From Stappia sp. 28M-7 (GTDB taxonomy: Bacteria > Pseudomonadota > Alphaproteobacteria > Rhizobiales > Stappiaceae): DNA of 64,000 nucleotides. The notes beneath the pieces were generated by a model that searched no databases, had not been told where the DNA came from, and was given only the letters and a program-made list of their open reading frames with translations. Positions 17,760 to 26,429 of the stretch are shown one piece after another. The first letter of the stretch is position 1; every line of letters starts with the position of its first letter. Position numbers and translations under genes: made by a program. The stretch is taken from assembly GCF_014252955.1 (NCBI RefSeq), contig NZ_JACMIA010000001.1, positions 4,268,501 to 4,332,500 on the forward strand, in the 5' to 3' direction.

Positions 17760-18581
17760 TCAGTGGTTGTTGTCACCCTCGGCGGCCATCGCGGCCTGCA
17801 ACGCCTCCGACGCGCTGCGGCAGTAATCCGAGTAGACATGCGAGGTCCGGAACGTCTCGTCCCGCGGATAGGGCGCATCCACGGCAAGATCGGCAACGAC
17901 GCGTCCGGGCCGGGCAGCCATGACGACGATCCGGTTGGACAGATAGACGCTCTCGAACACCGAGTGGGTTACAAAGATCACCGTCCAGCCGAACTCCTGC
18001 CACAGGCGCAGCAAGTCGTTGTTGAGGCGGAAGCGGGTGATCTCGTCGAGTGCTGCAAAAGGCTCGTCCATCAGAAGAAGACGCGGTTTCGTGACCAGCG
18101 CCCGAGCGATGGAAACGCGCATCTTCATGCCGCCGGACAGTTCCCGCGGATAGCTGGTCGCGAAGCGCTCCAGCCCCACCATTTCCAGCGCCTCCATCAC
18201 GGCCGTGCGCGAGGCGTCGGCGGACTTGCCCTTCAGCTTGAGCGGCAGGTGCACGTTGTCGAACACCGTCGCCCAGGGCATCAGGGTCGGCTCCTGGAAG
18301 ACGAAGCTGATGGCGTGATCGTGCGCACCGGGCCGCTCGTCCGGCCACATGAGCCGACCCGCCGTCGGGCTCGACAGCCCGGCGATGATGCGCAGCGCCG
18401 TCGACTTGCCGCAGCCAGAGGGACCAAGAAGGCTGACGAACTCGCCACTGTTGATGTCGAGCGTCATGTCCTTCAACGCCACTGTGGCGTTGGCGAAGGT
18501 CTTCGACACCCGTTGTAGCGAGACGATGGGGGTACGGGGGGCGACCGCGCCCCCCGCCGTGATGATCGGGGAGGCGCTCAT
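17760..18581 (-). CDS. ABC transporter ATP-binding protein (SsuB/TauB/ThiZ type)
   Basis: Nucleotide-binding subunit of about 273 residues. Walker A GPSGCGKST, Q-loop FVFQEPTLMPW, signature LSGGMKMRVSIARAL, Walker B LLLMDEPFAALDE and switch His in VTHSVFES. This set matches the nitrate/taurine/pyrimidine ABC importers. The true start is the ATG at 18581, with GGAGG seven bases upstream. The frame is open further upstream but that stretch overlaps the binding-protein gene and has no family similarity. It energises the permease at 16821-17696. Confidence 0.92.
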   Translation of the reverse strand: MSASPIITAGGAVAPRTPIVSLQRVSKTFANATVALKDMTLDINSGEFVSLLGPSGCGKSTALRIIAGLSSPTAGRLMWPDERPGAHDHAISFVFQEPTLMPWATVFDNVHLPLKLKGKSADASRTAVMEALEMVGLERFATSYPRELSGGMKMRVSIARALVTKPRLLLMDEPFAALDEITRFRLNNDLLRLWQEFGWTVIFVTHSVFESVYLSNRIVVMAARPGRVVADLAVDAPYPRDETFRTSHVYSDYCRSASEALQAAMAAEGDNNH

Positions 18582-18643
18582 CGCGCGCCTCCCTCTGGTG
18601 CCGGCCGGGCCGACCGGATCGCTGTGCAACTGGACAAGGCCGT

Positions 18644-19669
18644 TCAGTTCCCCGTCAGCTTCTTCTTCAGGTCGAGGCCGACGCCCTTGTTCACGAACTC
18701 GAGCGTGTAGGTCTTCTTGATGTCGAGCCCGTCCTCGATGACGCCGGCCTTGACCATCTTCTGGTAGAAGTCGGTCATCCGCTCGTCGGTCATCGCACCG
18801 ATGCCCATCGTCTCGGAATCGCCGGAATCGACGATGCCGTACTCCTTCATCTTGTCGATGGAGAAGGCGATCTGCTCGTCGGTCATTTCCGGATTGGCAG
18901 CCTTGATCGCATCGTTCGCGGCGGAGTTGTCGCCGTACAGGTAGTTGTTCCAGCCGATGGCCGAGCCTTCGACGAAGCACTTCACGACCTCGGGCCGGTT
19001 GGCGACCGTGTCGGCCATCGTCTCGACCGTCGTCGCGTAGGTGCTGAAGCCGTAGTCGGCGATCAGGTAGATGTCGGGAACGAACCCGCCTTCGCGCTCG
19101 ACCGCGTAGGGCTCGGATGTCACGTAACCCTGCTGGCCGGCCGCCGGATCCGCAAGGAACGGCGCCGGATTGAACGTGTAGGGGCGGCGCTGCTCGACGG
19201 TGAAGCCGAACTCGGAGATCATCCACTGGTAGTAGGAGGCAAAGCCGTTGTCGCCGATCAGCAGCGGCGCGGTGCCGGCCATCGCCTCGAAGCTCTCATA
19301 CTTGCCGGGATGGGTGATGATCACCTGCGGCTCTTTCTGGAAGTCCGCGGCCACCACGACGACCGGAATGTCCTCGCGCACGGCGAAGAAGGTCTGCAGC
19401 ATGTTGCCGCCCATCAGGAAGTCGATCTTGCCGGCCAGCATGAGTGCCCGGTTGTTCACCTGCGGACCGCCCGGCACGATGGTGACATCGAGACCGCAAG
19501 CCTTGTAGGTGCCGTCGGCAACGGCCTGGTAGTAGCCGCCATGCTCAGCCTGGGCGAGCCAGTTGGTGCCGAACGTCACCGCCTCCTGGGCAAGCGACGC
19601 GCCCGCCGAAACCGAAACAAGCGCAAGTGCCGCGCCCCCAAGCAGGGCGCCCTTCGAAACTGTCCGCAT
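18644..19669 (-). CDS. ABC transporter substrate-binding protein, NMT1/THI5-like
   Basis: Periplasmic binding protein of about 341 residues. The signal peptide is residues 1-27 (hydrophobic, ending GASLAQ). The mature start TFGTNWLAQAEHGGYYQAVADG is the NMT1/THI5 motif (N-W-x-x-x-x-x-H-x-G-x-Y) of proteins that bind pyrimidine-type precursors such as formylaminopyrimidine (ThiY). GGPQVNNRALMLAGKIDFLMGG supports this. It is the first gene of a seven-gene run ending at 12914. Ligands in this family also include sulfonates and nitrate, so the assignment to a nucleobase-like ligand rests on the motif plus the downstream deaminase. Confidence 0.88.
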   Translation of the reverse strand: MRTVSKGALLGGAALALVSVSAGASLAQEAVTFGTNWLAQAEHGGYYQAVADGTYKACGLDVTIVPGGPQVNNRALMLAGKIDFLMGGNMLQTFFAVREDIPVVVVAADFQKEPQVIITHPGKYESFEAMAGTAPLLIGDNGFASYYQWMISEFGFTVEQRRPYTFNPAPFLADPAAGQQGYVTSEPYAVEREGGFVPDIYLIADYGFSTYATTVETMADTVANRPEVVKCFVEGSAIGWNNYLYGDNSAANDAIKAANPEMTDEQIAFSIDKMKEYGIVDSGDSETMGIGAMTDERMTDFYQKMVKAGVIEDGLDIKKTYTLEFVNKGVGLDLKKKLTGN

Positions 19670-20204
19670 GATGCTGTTCGCCTCCAGAAATGCTTCAAAC
19701 TCGCTTCGGCCTTTGCGGGCCATCCGTCCTGTTCTTGTTTTAGGGCGATCCACGCTCGCGGAGCGGGAACCGCCACAGCCGATCGAGTATGATCGGCCAT
19801 CGAGGATCGGCCACGCTCAAATTGCAGCCATCTCCTCTCAGCACAGCAATCGACGTGCCATACGCCCAAGGGTACCAGTCAATTCTGACAGTCCTGCAAG
19901 GGCCGGAACCGTTTCTGGAACCTGCGCCGAAGGGACAGTGGCAAAAGCGACCAGTTACATCCCCTTCAGCAGCGCTTCATGACATCGACGCGCCACACTA
20001 ACCCAGCTTGTCCGCACAAAAAAGCAGCATCGCACCCTTCGATTGCGCCGGAAATTTCAGCACGTCCGAGCGACCGGAATGCGACAGGACCTTTCCCGGC
20101 GCCCCCCGATCCGGCTAGCCTTTCATCCACCACCCGCCCGCCTTTCCCTGACGCAACCGGCTGCAGGCGCGCCCAGTCAGGACAGGCACCGTCCGGAGAC
20201 CCGC
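19670..20204. other. Bidirectional promoter region of the heterocycle locus
   Basis: About 535 bases between the THI5-like binding protein (minus) and RidA (plus), with no convincing ORF. It must contain promoters for both arms. A direct repeat GATCGGCCA occurs at 19791-19799 and again at 19805-19813 (14-base period), preceded by GATCGAGTAT at 19781; this looks like a possible regulator-binding array. I see no riboswitch-like structure and no terminator. No regulator gene for the locus is adjacent. Confidence 0.45.
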
Positions 20205-20597
20205 ATGAAAACAGCGATCACGCCCGCCGACATGGCCCCGCCGTTTGCCCGCTACAGCCACGCGATAGAGGTGCCGGCCGGGCACCGCCTGGTCGTCTGC
20301 TCAGGCCAGCTCGGCATCGATTCGCGAGGCGATGTGCCGGCCGATGTGGAAGGCCAGACCCGCCTGTGCTTCGAGAACATTCGCCGCATCCTTGGGGCCG
20401 CCGGAATGGACCTTTCGGACATTGTGCGGATCAACGCCTATGTGACGGGCCGCGAACATCTTCCCGGCTACATGAAGACGCGCGACGAGTTCACCGACTC
20501 GCCCCCGCCCGCCTCCACGCTGATGATCGTCTCGGGCTTCGCCAGACCCGAATTCGTGGTCGAGGTGGAAGTGATCGCTGCCGCTCCGCAGGCGTGA
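20205..20597 (+). CDS. RidA/YjgF/YER057c/UK114 family protein
   Basis: Protein of 130 residues of the Rid family, which hydrolyse reactive enamine/imine intermediates. Readable family features are LVVCSGQLGID, QTRLCFENIRRILGAAGMDLSDIVRINAYVTG, RDEF and the C-terminal VEVEVIAAAP. The Arg needed for imine hydrolysis in classic RidA normally lies in the motif RxxxxxxxLP near residue 105. Here that region reads TLMIVSGFARPEF, without a clear Arg at the usual place. It may therefore be a Rid subgroup with another role. The ATG at 20205 has GGAG upstream. It leads the plus arm of the locus. Confidence 0.85.
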   Translation: MKTAITPADMAPPFARYSHAIEVPAGHRLVVCSGQLGIDSRGDVPADVEGQTRLCFENIRRILGAAGMDLSDIVRINAYVTGREHLPGYMKTRDEFTDSPPPASTLMIVSGFARPEFVVEVEVIAAAPQA

Positions 20598-20775
20598 TTC
20601 GCTCCGCCCGCTGAAGGAGCCCGTTGCCGGGTCTTTCCCCCCTCTGCTAGGGTCGGTTCCGCGCCCGCGCTTCGCAGGCCGGCGCCGATCTTGCAACCTT
20701 TCCCTGTGCGGAACTCGGGCGGCCTCGGGTCGCTATCCAAGCCTGCAGGTCGACCCGACAACAGGACGCACCTTC

Positions 20776-22119
20776 ATGCGCATGTGGATCAAGGACCCGC
20801 TCGCAATCCTTGCCGACAATGCCGCCCGCGGCATCGTGGTGGAGGAGGGACGCATCGCCGAATGCGTGCCGGCCGGGCAGGAGCCGTCGAGCCCGGTGGA
20901 CACCACCTACGACGCCTCTTCCGAAGTGGTCATCCCCGGGCTCATCAACACCCACCACCATTTCTTCCAGACGCTGACCCGGGCCCATCCCAGCGCCATC
21001 AACAAGGAGCTGTTTCCCTGGCTCCAGGCGCTCTACCCGATCTGGGCCAGAAACGTCACGCCGGAGACCTTCCGGCTCGGCACGCGTCTCGCCCTCACCG
21101 AGTTGCTGATGTCGGGCTGCACCGCCGCCTCGGACCATCACTATCTCTTTCCCGCCGGGCTCGAGAACGCGATGGATATCCAGGTGGAAGAGGCAACGCG
21201 TCTCGGCATCCGCATGACGGTGACGCGCGGCTCGATGAATCTCAGCCAGAAGGATGGCGGCCTGCCCCCCGACACGGCCGTGCAGGACGAGGACACGATC
21301 CTTGCCGACTGCGAGCGGGTGCTGTCGCGCTATCACGACACGTCAGAAGGCGCGATGATCCAGGTGGCTCTTGCCCCTTGCGCGCCCTTCACCGTCACCA
21401 AGCGGCTGATGCGCGAGAGCGTCACCCTGGCCGAGCGCTTCGACTGTCGCCTGCACACGCATCTCGGCGAGACCATCGACGAGGACGATTACTGCCTGCA
21501 CCATTTCCAGTGCCGCCCCGTCGACTATCTCGAGGAATGCGGATGGCTCAACGAGCGTGTCTGGCTGGCCCACGGCATCCATTTCAACGATGACGAGGTA
21601 CGGCGTCTCGGCCATGCCTGCGTCGGCGTCTGCCATTGCCCGACGTCCAACATGACGCTGGCCTCCGGTCAGTGTCGGACGAAGGAGCTGGAAGCGGCGG
21701 GCTGTCCGGTGGGCCTCGGCGTCGACGGCTCGGCCTCCAACGACAATTCCAATCTGATGGAGAGCCTGCGCCACGCCTTGATGATCAACCGGCTGACCTA
21801 CGACGCGGCCTCGGTAACCCATTTCGACACCTACCGCTGGGCGACGGAAGGATCGGCGCGCTGCCTCGGCCGCAAGGACCTGGGCGCCATCGCCGTCGGC
21901 AAGCAGGCGGACCTTGCCTTTTACCGGCTCGACGAGCTTCGCTTTTCCGGTGCCGGCGATCCGCTTGCCGCGCTGATCCTGTGCGGTGCCCACAGCGCGA
22001 ACCGCGTGATGGTGGCCGGAGACTGGAAAGTGATCGACGCTCGCCCCGTGCACATGGACATCGAACGCCTGCGCGCCGAGCACGGCGCTGCTGCAAAGCG
22101 CTTCCTGGAAGCACTTTGA
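20776..22119 (+). CDS. 8-oxoguanine deaminase-like amidohydrolase
   Basis: Amidohydrolase of 447 residues closest in pattern to 8-oxoguanine deaminases (often labelled hydroxyatrazine hydrolase). Motifs in order: PGLINTHHHFFQTLTRAHP, RLHTHLGETIDED, WLAHGIHFND and GLGVDGSASNDNSNLMES. GSASNDNSN is characteristic of the 8-oxoguanine group. These enzymes convert 8-oxoguanine to urate with release of ammonia. The ATG at 20776 is used; an ATG six bases later is possible. Context with RidA, a creatininase-family hydrolase and a THI5-like importer supports a purine- or pyrimidine-related nitrogen source. Confidence 0.88.
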   Translation: MRMWIKDPLAILADNAARGIVVEEGRIAECVPAGQEPSSPVDTTYDASSEVVIPGLINTHHHFFQTLTRAHPSAINKELFPWLQALYPIWARNVTPETFRLGTRLALTELLMSGCTAASDHHYLFPAGLENAMDIQVEEATRLGIRMTVTRGSMNLSQKDGGLPPDTAVQDEDTILADCERVLSRYHDTSEGAMIQVALAPCAPFTVTKRLMRESVTLAERFDCRLHTHLGETIDEDDYCLHHFQCRPVDYLEECGWLNERVWLAHGIHFNDDEVRRLGHACVGVCHCPTSNMTLASGQCRTKELEAAGCPVGLGVDGSASNDNSNLMESLRHALMINRLTYDAASVTHFDTYRWATEGSARCLGRKDLGAIAVGKQADLAFYRLDELRFSGAGDPLAALILCGAHSANRVMVAGDWKVIDARPVHMDIERLRAEHGAAAKRFLEAL

Positions 22120-22149
22120 CGACCGGCTCCGCAGGCCCACATCACAGGA

Positions 22150-22176
22150 GGCCGGGCTCCCCGCCCGGTCCTTTTC
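22150..22176 (+). terminator. Weak intrinsic terminator after the deaminase gene
   Basis: GGCCGGGC, loop TCCCC, GCCCGGTC, then CTTTTC. The stem has one G-T pair and only a four-T tract, so it is probably partial and would lower, not block, expression of the creatininase-family gene that follows. Confidence 0.4.
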
Positions 22177-22232
22177 GCCTTCGGCCCTGACTTCGCAAGA
22201 AGAGGCCGCAACGCCAACGAGAGCTGCAAAAC

Positions 22233-23048
22233 ATGACAGACCTGCCCCGCCGCTTCTGGCACGAGATGACCGCCTTCGACTTTGCCAACGCCGACACCTC
22301 GTCGTGGGTCGCGGTGCTGCCCGTGGCGGCGATCGAGCAGCATGGCCCTCACCTGCCTGTGTTCACCGACACCTGCATCGCCGAGGGCCAGATCTCGCGG
22401 GTGCTGGAACTTTTGCCGCGCGACGTGCCGGCAACGTTCCTGCCCGTTCAGGCCGTCGGTAAGTCCAACGAGCACATCTCCTCGCCGGGCACGCTGACGC
22501 TGTCGTGGGAAACGGCGACCCGTGCCTGGGTCGAGATCGGCGAAAGCGTGTTTCGCGCCGGCGTGCGCAAGCTTGTCCTGGTCACCTCGCATGGCGGCAA
22601 CGTGCCCTTGATCGACATCGTTGCCCGCGAGCTGCGTGTGAAGCATGACATGCTGGTCACCGCGACCGGCTGGTCACGTTTCGGTCAGCCGCACGGCATC
22701 TTCCCGGACAAGGAATTCACCTACGGCATCCATGGCGGTGACGTCGAGACATCGCTGATGCTGTATCTGCGCCCGGATCTGGTCGACATGCGCAAGGCGG
22801 AGGATTTCCGCTCCACCCAGCTCGACTTCCTGCGCGAATTCAAGCACCTGCGCGGCCACGGCCCGGCCCAGTTCGGCTGGAAGGCCCAGGACCTCAATCC
22901 GGCAGGAACGGTGGGCAATGCAGCTGCGGCCAACGCTGCCAAGGGCGAAGCCTCGCTCGATCATGCCGCGCGCGGCTTCGTCGATCTGCTCAAGGACATG
23001 CACGCCTTCGACCTCGACCGGCTGTGGAAGCCGGACGGCGACGCCTGA
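22233..23048 (+). CDS. Creatininase-family amidohydrolase
   Basis: Metal-dependent hydrolase of 271 residues. The family signature VAAIEQHGPHLPVFTD carries Glu, His and Asp metal ligands. TSHGGNVPLID and GIHGGDVETSLMLYLRPDLV supply the further His/Asp/Glu ligands. Besides creatinine amidohydrolase, the family includes the formamide hydrolase ArfB that acts on a formylaminopyrimidine, and MftE peptidase. With an 8-oxoguanine deaminase-like gene 114 bases upstream, ring-opened purine or formamidopyrimidine amide hydrolysis is a reasonable hypothesis. Creatinine is also possible. It converges with the ArsC-like gene. Confidence 0.85.
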   Translation: MTDLPRRFWHEMTAFDFANADTSSWVAVLPVAAIEQHGPHLPVFTDTCIAEGQISRVLELLPRDVPATFLPVQAVGKSNEHISSPGTLTLSWETATRAWVEIGESVFRAGVRKLVLVTSHGGNVPLIDIVARELRVKHDMLVTATGWSRFGQPHGIFPDKEFTYGIHGGDVETSLMLYLRPDLVDMRKAEDFRSTQLDFLREFKHLRGHGPAQFGWKAQDLNPAGTVGNAAAANAAKGEASLDHAARGFVDLLKDMHAFDLDRLWKPDGDA

Positions 23049-23058
23049 GGCAGGAACG

Positions 23059-23406
23059 TCAGCGCAGCGTTGACCAGGACGCCGGATCGAACCCGATCAG
23101 CCAGCGGTCGCCATCGTGATAGATCGGCCGCTTGATCGCTGACGGGTTCTCCATGAGCACGGTGAGCGCTCCGGCCTCACCGGCCGCCTTGGCTTTCGTT
23201 TCGTCCGGCAGCTTGCGCCAGGTGGTGCCGCGCGTGTTGACCACGGCCTCCCATCCGAAAGCCTCGAAGAAGGACCGCAACAGGCCTTCGTCGACGCCGG
23301 CCTTCTTGTAGTCGTGAAAGGTGTAGGCGACGCCGTTTTCGTCGAGGAAACGGCGAGCCTTCTTCACCGTGTCGCAATTCGGTATACCGTAGAGCATGGC
23401 GGCCAT
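23059..23406 (-). CDS. ArsC/Spx/MgsR-family thioredoxin-fold protein
   Basis: Protein of about 115 residues. It has the thioredoxin-like start MLYGIPNCDTVKKARRFLDENG with a single N-terminal Cys (C-D-T instead of CxxC), then YTFHDYKKAGVD, NTRGTTWRKL and MENPSAIKRPIY. This is the YffB-like ArsC branch: the Arg/Lys set resembles arsenate reductase, but most YffB members are not shown to reduce arsenate and may use glutathione. The ATG at 23406 has AGGA nine bases upstream. No arsenite pump or ArsR gene is nearby, which argues against a true arsenic role. Confidence 0.85.
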   Translation of the reverse strand: MAAMLYGIPNCDTVKKARRFLDENGVAYTFHDYKKAGVDEGLLRSFFEAFGWEAVVNTRGTTWRKLPDETKAKAAGEAGALTVLMENPSAIKRPIYHDGDRWLIGFDPASWSTLR

Positions 23407-23548
23407 GGTCAGGGTTCCTGACAGGAGGGGTTGGCGAGACATCGCCAAGGGTCGCCGCAGGATGGGCGACCGGCGCTTGCAACGTCAAGGCCGGGCCCGA
23501 AAGACGTGACCTTCCCGCAAGCTGCGGGACGAGCGGACGGCGGCTTGG

Positions 23549-25252
23549 ATGGCACAGAAGAAGACGTCCGCATCTGCGGACGGACAGGGAATCCGGCAGC
23601 GGCTCAGGCTGGGCAGCGGCCTTGTGCTGCTCGCCTTCGCGTTCAGCCACTTCCTCAACCACATGCTCGGCATCTGGTCGATCGAGGCGATGGAGGCCGG
23701 ACGGCAGGTATTTCTTGCCATCTGGCGCAGCCCGCCCGGCGAAATCCTGCTGCTCTCGGCCCTCTTGGTGCACATCGCACTCGCCCTGTGGAAGACTGCC
23801 CGCCGCCGCAGCCTTCGCCTTTCAGCCTGGCAGTGGGCGCAGCTCCTGCTCGGGCTGTCCATACCCTTCCTCCTGCTGCCCCATGCCATCGGCACCGGCG
23901 GGTTGGCTTATCGCTTCGGCTATGAGGACACCTACCGCAACGTGCTCACGGTCCTGTGGCCCGGCCTGATTTTCAACCAGACCGTCTTGATGCTGCTGGT
24001 CTGGCTGCACGGCATGATCGGGGTGCACTTCTGGCTCCGCCTGAAGCCCGGCTACGCACCGTTCAAGCCGTTTCTGTTCGCCCTAGCGCTTCTCGTGCCC
24101 GTATTGGCGTCCTGGGGCTGGATCGACGCGGGCCGCCGACTGCGCCTGACGGAGAACACGCCGTTCCCCCTGACCCAGGAAATGACCTCCTGGTCCGATC
24201 CACTGGTCACCTTTTTGCGCAACGGCTTTTATGCACTGGTTGCGCTGGTCGTCGTCGTCATCGTCCTCAGGGCGCTTGTCCGCCGCTCGCGCCAGACTAT
24301 CGAGATCACCTACCCGGGCGACCGGGTGGTGAAGGTCGCCCCCGGCCCGACATTGCTGGAAATCAGCAAGATGAACGGCATTCCCCATGCCGATGTCTGC
24401 GGCGGGCGCGCGCGCTGCTCGACATGCCGGACCCGCATTCTCGACGGGCTGGACACGCTGCCCGCCCCGTCCGCCACCGAAGCCAAGGTGCTGACCAGGA
24501 TCAGCGCGGGCGAGGACATCCGCCTCGCCTGCCAAGTGCGGCCGGAAGCTCCCCTCAAGGTCCAGCCCCTGGTGCCGGCAAGCGGCGCTGTGCGGGTCGC
24601 CGGATCCGATGGCGATGCCTATCACTGGGGCGTGGAGCAGCCGGCGGCAATCCTGTTCATCGACCTGCGCAACTTCACGGGCCTTGCCGAAACCCGCCTT
24701 TCCTACGACGTCGTGTTCCTGCTCAACCGCTATCTTGGCGAGACCGCCCGCGCCATCGAAGCCTGCGGCGGCTATGTCGACAAGTTCATCGGCGACGGCG
24801 TGATGGCGATCTTCGGCATGAAGGACGGTCTGCAGGCCGGGTGCCGTAACGCCCTGGCAGCAACCAGTGCCATCGCGGAAACCATGGAGCGGCTGAATGT
24901 CGAACTCGGCCCGCAGCTCAGCGCGCCGCTGCGGGTCGGCATGGGCCTGCATGCCGGGCCGGTGATCCTCGGCCGCATCGGCGCGGTCAGCGGCAACGGT
25001 GCCAGCGGCCGCATCACCGCGCTCGGCGATGTCGTCAACATCGCCAGCCGGCTGGAGACCGCAACGAAGGAACTGGGCCACAGTCTCGTCGTGTCGAGCG
25101 CCGTGCTGGAGGCTGCCGGCTACACCTGCGACCTGACGGGCAGAACGGAGATCGCGGTCAGAGGCCGACGCGAGCCGCTCGATGTTTTCGCTCTCGACCC
25201 GCCGGCGCACCTGGTCGATACTCTCGGCAAGTCGTCTCCTTCCCCCGCCTGA
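23549..25252 (+). CDS. cyaC: Membrane class III adenylate cyclase with SDH-like haem domain and 2Fe-2S ferredoxin domain (CyaC type)
   Basis: Protein of 567 residues with three parts. Residues 20-245 form six hydrophobic helices with His at 34, 38, 75, 112, 154 and 160, the pattern of the diheme-b anchor of succinate dehydrogenases. Residues 250-345 are a plant-type ferredoxin domain with Cys 284, 290, 293 (VCGGRARCSTC) and Cys 328. Residues 363-550 are a class III cyclase with metal Asp 372 and 416, adenine-selecting Lys 412 and Asp 494, and Asn 497/Arg 501, so it should be active. CyaC of Sinorhizobium meliloti has a comparable haem-b, quinone-responsive anchor. Expected role: cAMP synthesis in response to quinone or redox state. 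Confidence 0.9.
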   Translation: MAQKKTSASADGQGIRQRLRLGSGLVLLAFAFSHFLNHMLGIWSIEAMEAGRQVFLAIWRSPPGEILLLSALLVHIALALWKTARRRSLRLSAWQWAQLLLGLSIPFLLLPHAIGTGGLAYRFGYEDTYRNVLTVLWPGLIFNQTVLMLLVWLHGMIGVHFWLRLKPGYAPFKPFLFALALLVPVLASWGWIDAGRRLRLTENTPFPLTQEMTSWSDPLVTFLRNGFYALVALVVVVIVLRALVRRSRQTIEITYPGDRVVKVAPGPTLLEISKMNGIPHADVCGGRARCSTCRTRILDGLDTLPAPSATEAKVLTRISAGEDIRLACQVRPEAPLKVQPLVPASGAVRVAGSDGDAYHWGVEQPAAILFIDLRNFTGLAETRLSYDVVFLLNRYLGETARAIEACGGYVDKFIGDGVMAIFGMKDGLQAGCRNALAATSAIAETMERLNVELGPQLSAPLRVGMGLHAGPVILGRIGAVSGNGASGRITALGDVVNIASRLETATKELGHSLVVSSAVLEAAGYTCDLTGRTEIAVRGRREPLDVFALDPPAHLVDTLGKSSPSPA

Positions 25253-25268
25253 TCAGGTCGTCCTCTCC

Positions 25269-26429
25269 ATGTCGCAACAGTATTCTTCCCAGGAAATGCT
25301 TGCTCGTCTCGTCGCCTTTCCGACGGTCTCTTCCAACAGCAACCTCGATCTCATCGACTTCGTCGAAACCTATCTCGCCGGACATGGCATCGCATCGCAA
25401 CGCGTGCCCGACGCCACCGGCGCCAAGGCCGCGCTTCATGCGGTGATCGGCCCGCAGAAGGACGGCGGCGTCGCCCTGTCGGCACATACCGACGTCGTGC
25501 CCGTCGAGGGACAAGCCTGGAGCAGCGACCCATTCGTCCTGCGCGAGGCGGACGGTCGGCTCTATGGCCGCGGCACCTGCGACATGAAGGGCTTTGCCGC
25601 CGTCGCACTGGCCGCCGTGCCGCAAATGGTCGCCGCCCCCCTGACCCGGCCGATCCACATCGCCCTGTCCTATGACGAGGAACTGGGGTGCATCGGTGCC
25701 CCGCCGATGATCGATTCGATGCTGCGCAGCGGTCCCAAGCCCTCGATGGTGGTTGTCGGCGAGCCCAGCAACATGCGCGTCATCACCGCGCACAAGGGAA
25801 CGGCGGTCATCCGCGTCACGGTTCGCGGCCACTCGGTTCACTCCAGCCAGTGGGATCGCGGCGTCTCGGCGATCGCCAACGCTGCCCGCATCATTTCCTG
25901 GCTGGACGATCGCACCCGCGAAAACCAGCGCGCCGCCGATCCGGCCCTTGCGATGGATCCGCCCTTCACCACGCTCCATTGCGGCGTGATCGAGGGCGGC
26001 ACGGCGGCCAATATCGTCTCGCGCTCCTGCTCGTTCTTCTGCGACATCCGCACCGTTCCCGGCGACACGCTGGAAGCCTGGCTGGAGCGGTTGGACGGCT
26101 TCATCCGCACGCAGATCGAGCCGGGCATGCACGCGATCCATCCGGACACCGGGGTCAGCGTGGAGAAGATCGCCTATGCCCCCGCTCTCAGCGAGGAGCA
26201 GGACGGTCCGGCCGAAGCGCTCGCCCGCCGTCTGACCGGCGACAACAGCCGCCAGATGGTCGTCTACGGCACCGAGGCCGGCCAGTTCCAGGAACGGGGC
26301 ATTTCCGCCGTCGTGTGCGGCCCGGGCTCCATCGACCAGGCCCACCAGCCGGACGAGTTCATCGAGAAAGCGGAGATCGCCGCGGCGGACAGGTTCGTTT
26401 CGCGGCTGATCGCCGACATGTGCCGCTAG
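25269..26429 (+). CDS. argE: Acetylornithine deacetylase / M20 peptidase family
   Basis: Zinc amidohydrolase of 386 residues in the M20 family. Metal and catalytic motifs: LSAHTDVVPVEGQAW, YGRGTCDMKGF, SYDEELGCIGA (catalytic Glu pair) and VVGEPSNM. The dimerisation domain includes VRGHSVHSSQWDRG, and the last ligand is in GSIDQAHQPDEF. Length and the GRGTCDMKGF motif match ArgE of Rhizobiales, which removes the acetyl group in arginine synthesis. Family members with other N-acyl amino acids cannot be excluded. The ATG at 25269 lies 16 bases after the cyclase stop. The oligopeptide/opine-type ABC operon 487 bases downstream could provide N-acylated substrates. Confidence 0.85.
   Translation: MSQQYSSQEMLARLVAFPTVSSNSNLDLIDFVETYLAGHGIASQRVPDATGAKAALHAVIGPQKDGGVALSAHTDVVPVEGQAWSSDPFVLREADGRLYGRGTCDMKGFAAVALAAVPQMVAAPLTRPIHIALSYDEELGCIGAPPMIDSMLRSGPKPSMVVVGEPSNMRVITAHKGTAVIRVTVRGHSVHSSQWDRGVSAIANAARIISWLDDRTRENQRAADPALAMDPPFTTLHCGVIEGGTAANIVSRSCSFFCDIRTVPGDTLEAWLERLDGFIRTQIEPGMHAIHPDTGVSVEKIAYAPALSEEQDGPAEALARRLTGDNSRQMVVYGTEAGQFQERGISAVVCGPGSIDQAHQPDEFIEKAEIAAADRFVSRLIADMCR

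Noticed and set aside
14033..18518. Long plus-strand open frames opposite the FAD oxidase, deaminase and ABC genes
   Set aside because: Same GC-bias effect; low-complexity Arg/His/Gln translation and no ribosome site, against well-conserved minus-strand genes.
23059..23406. Arsenate reductase
   Set aside because: Belongs to the YffB-like branch with no arsenic genes around it; only the fold family is supported.
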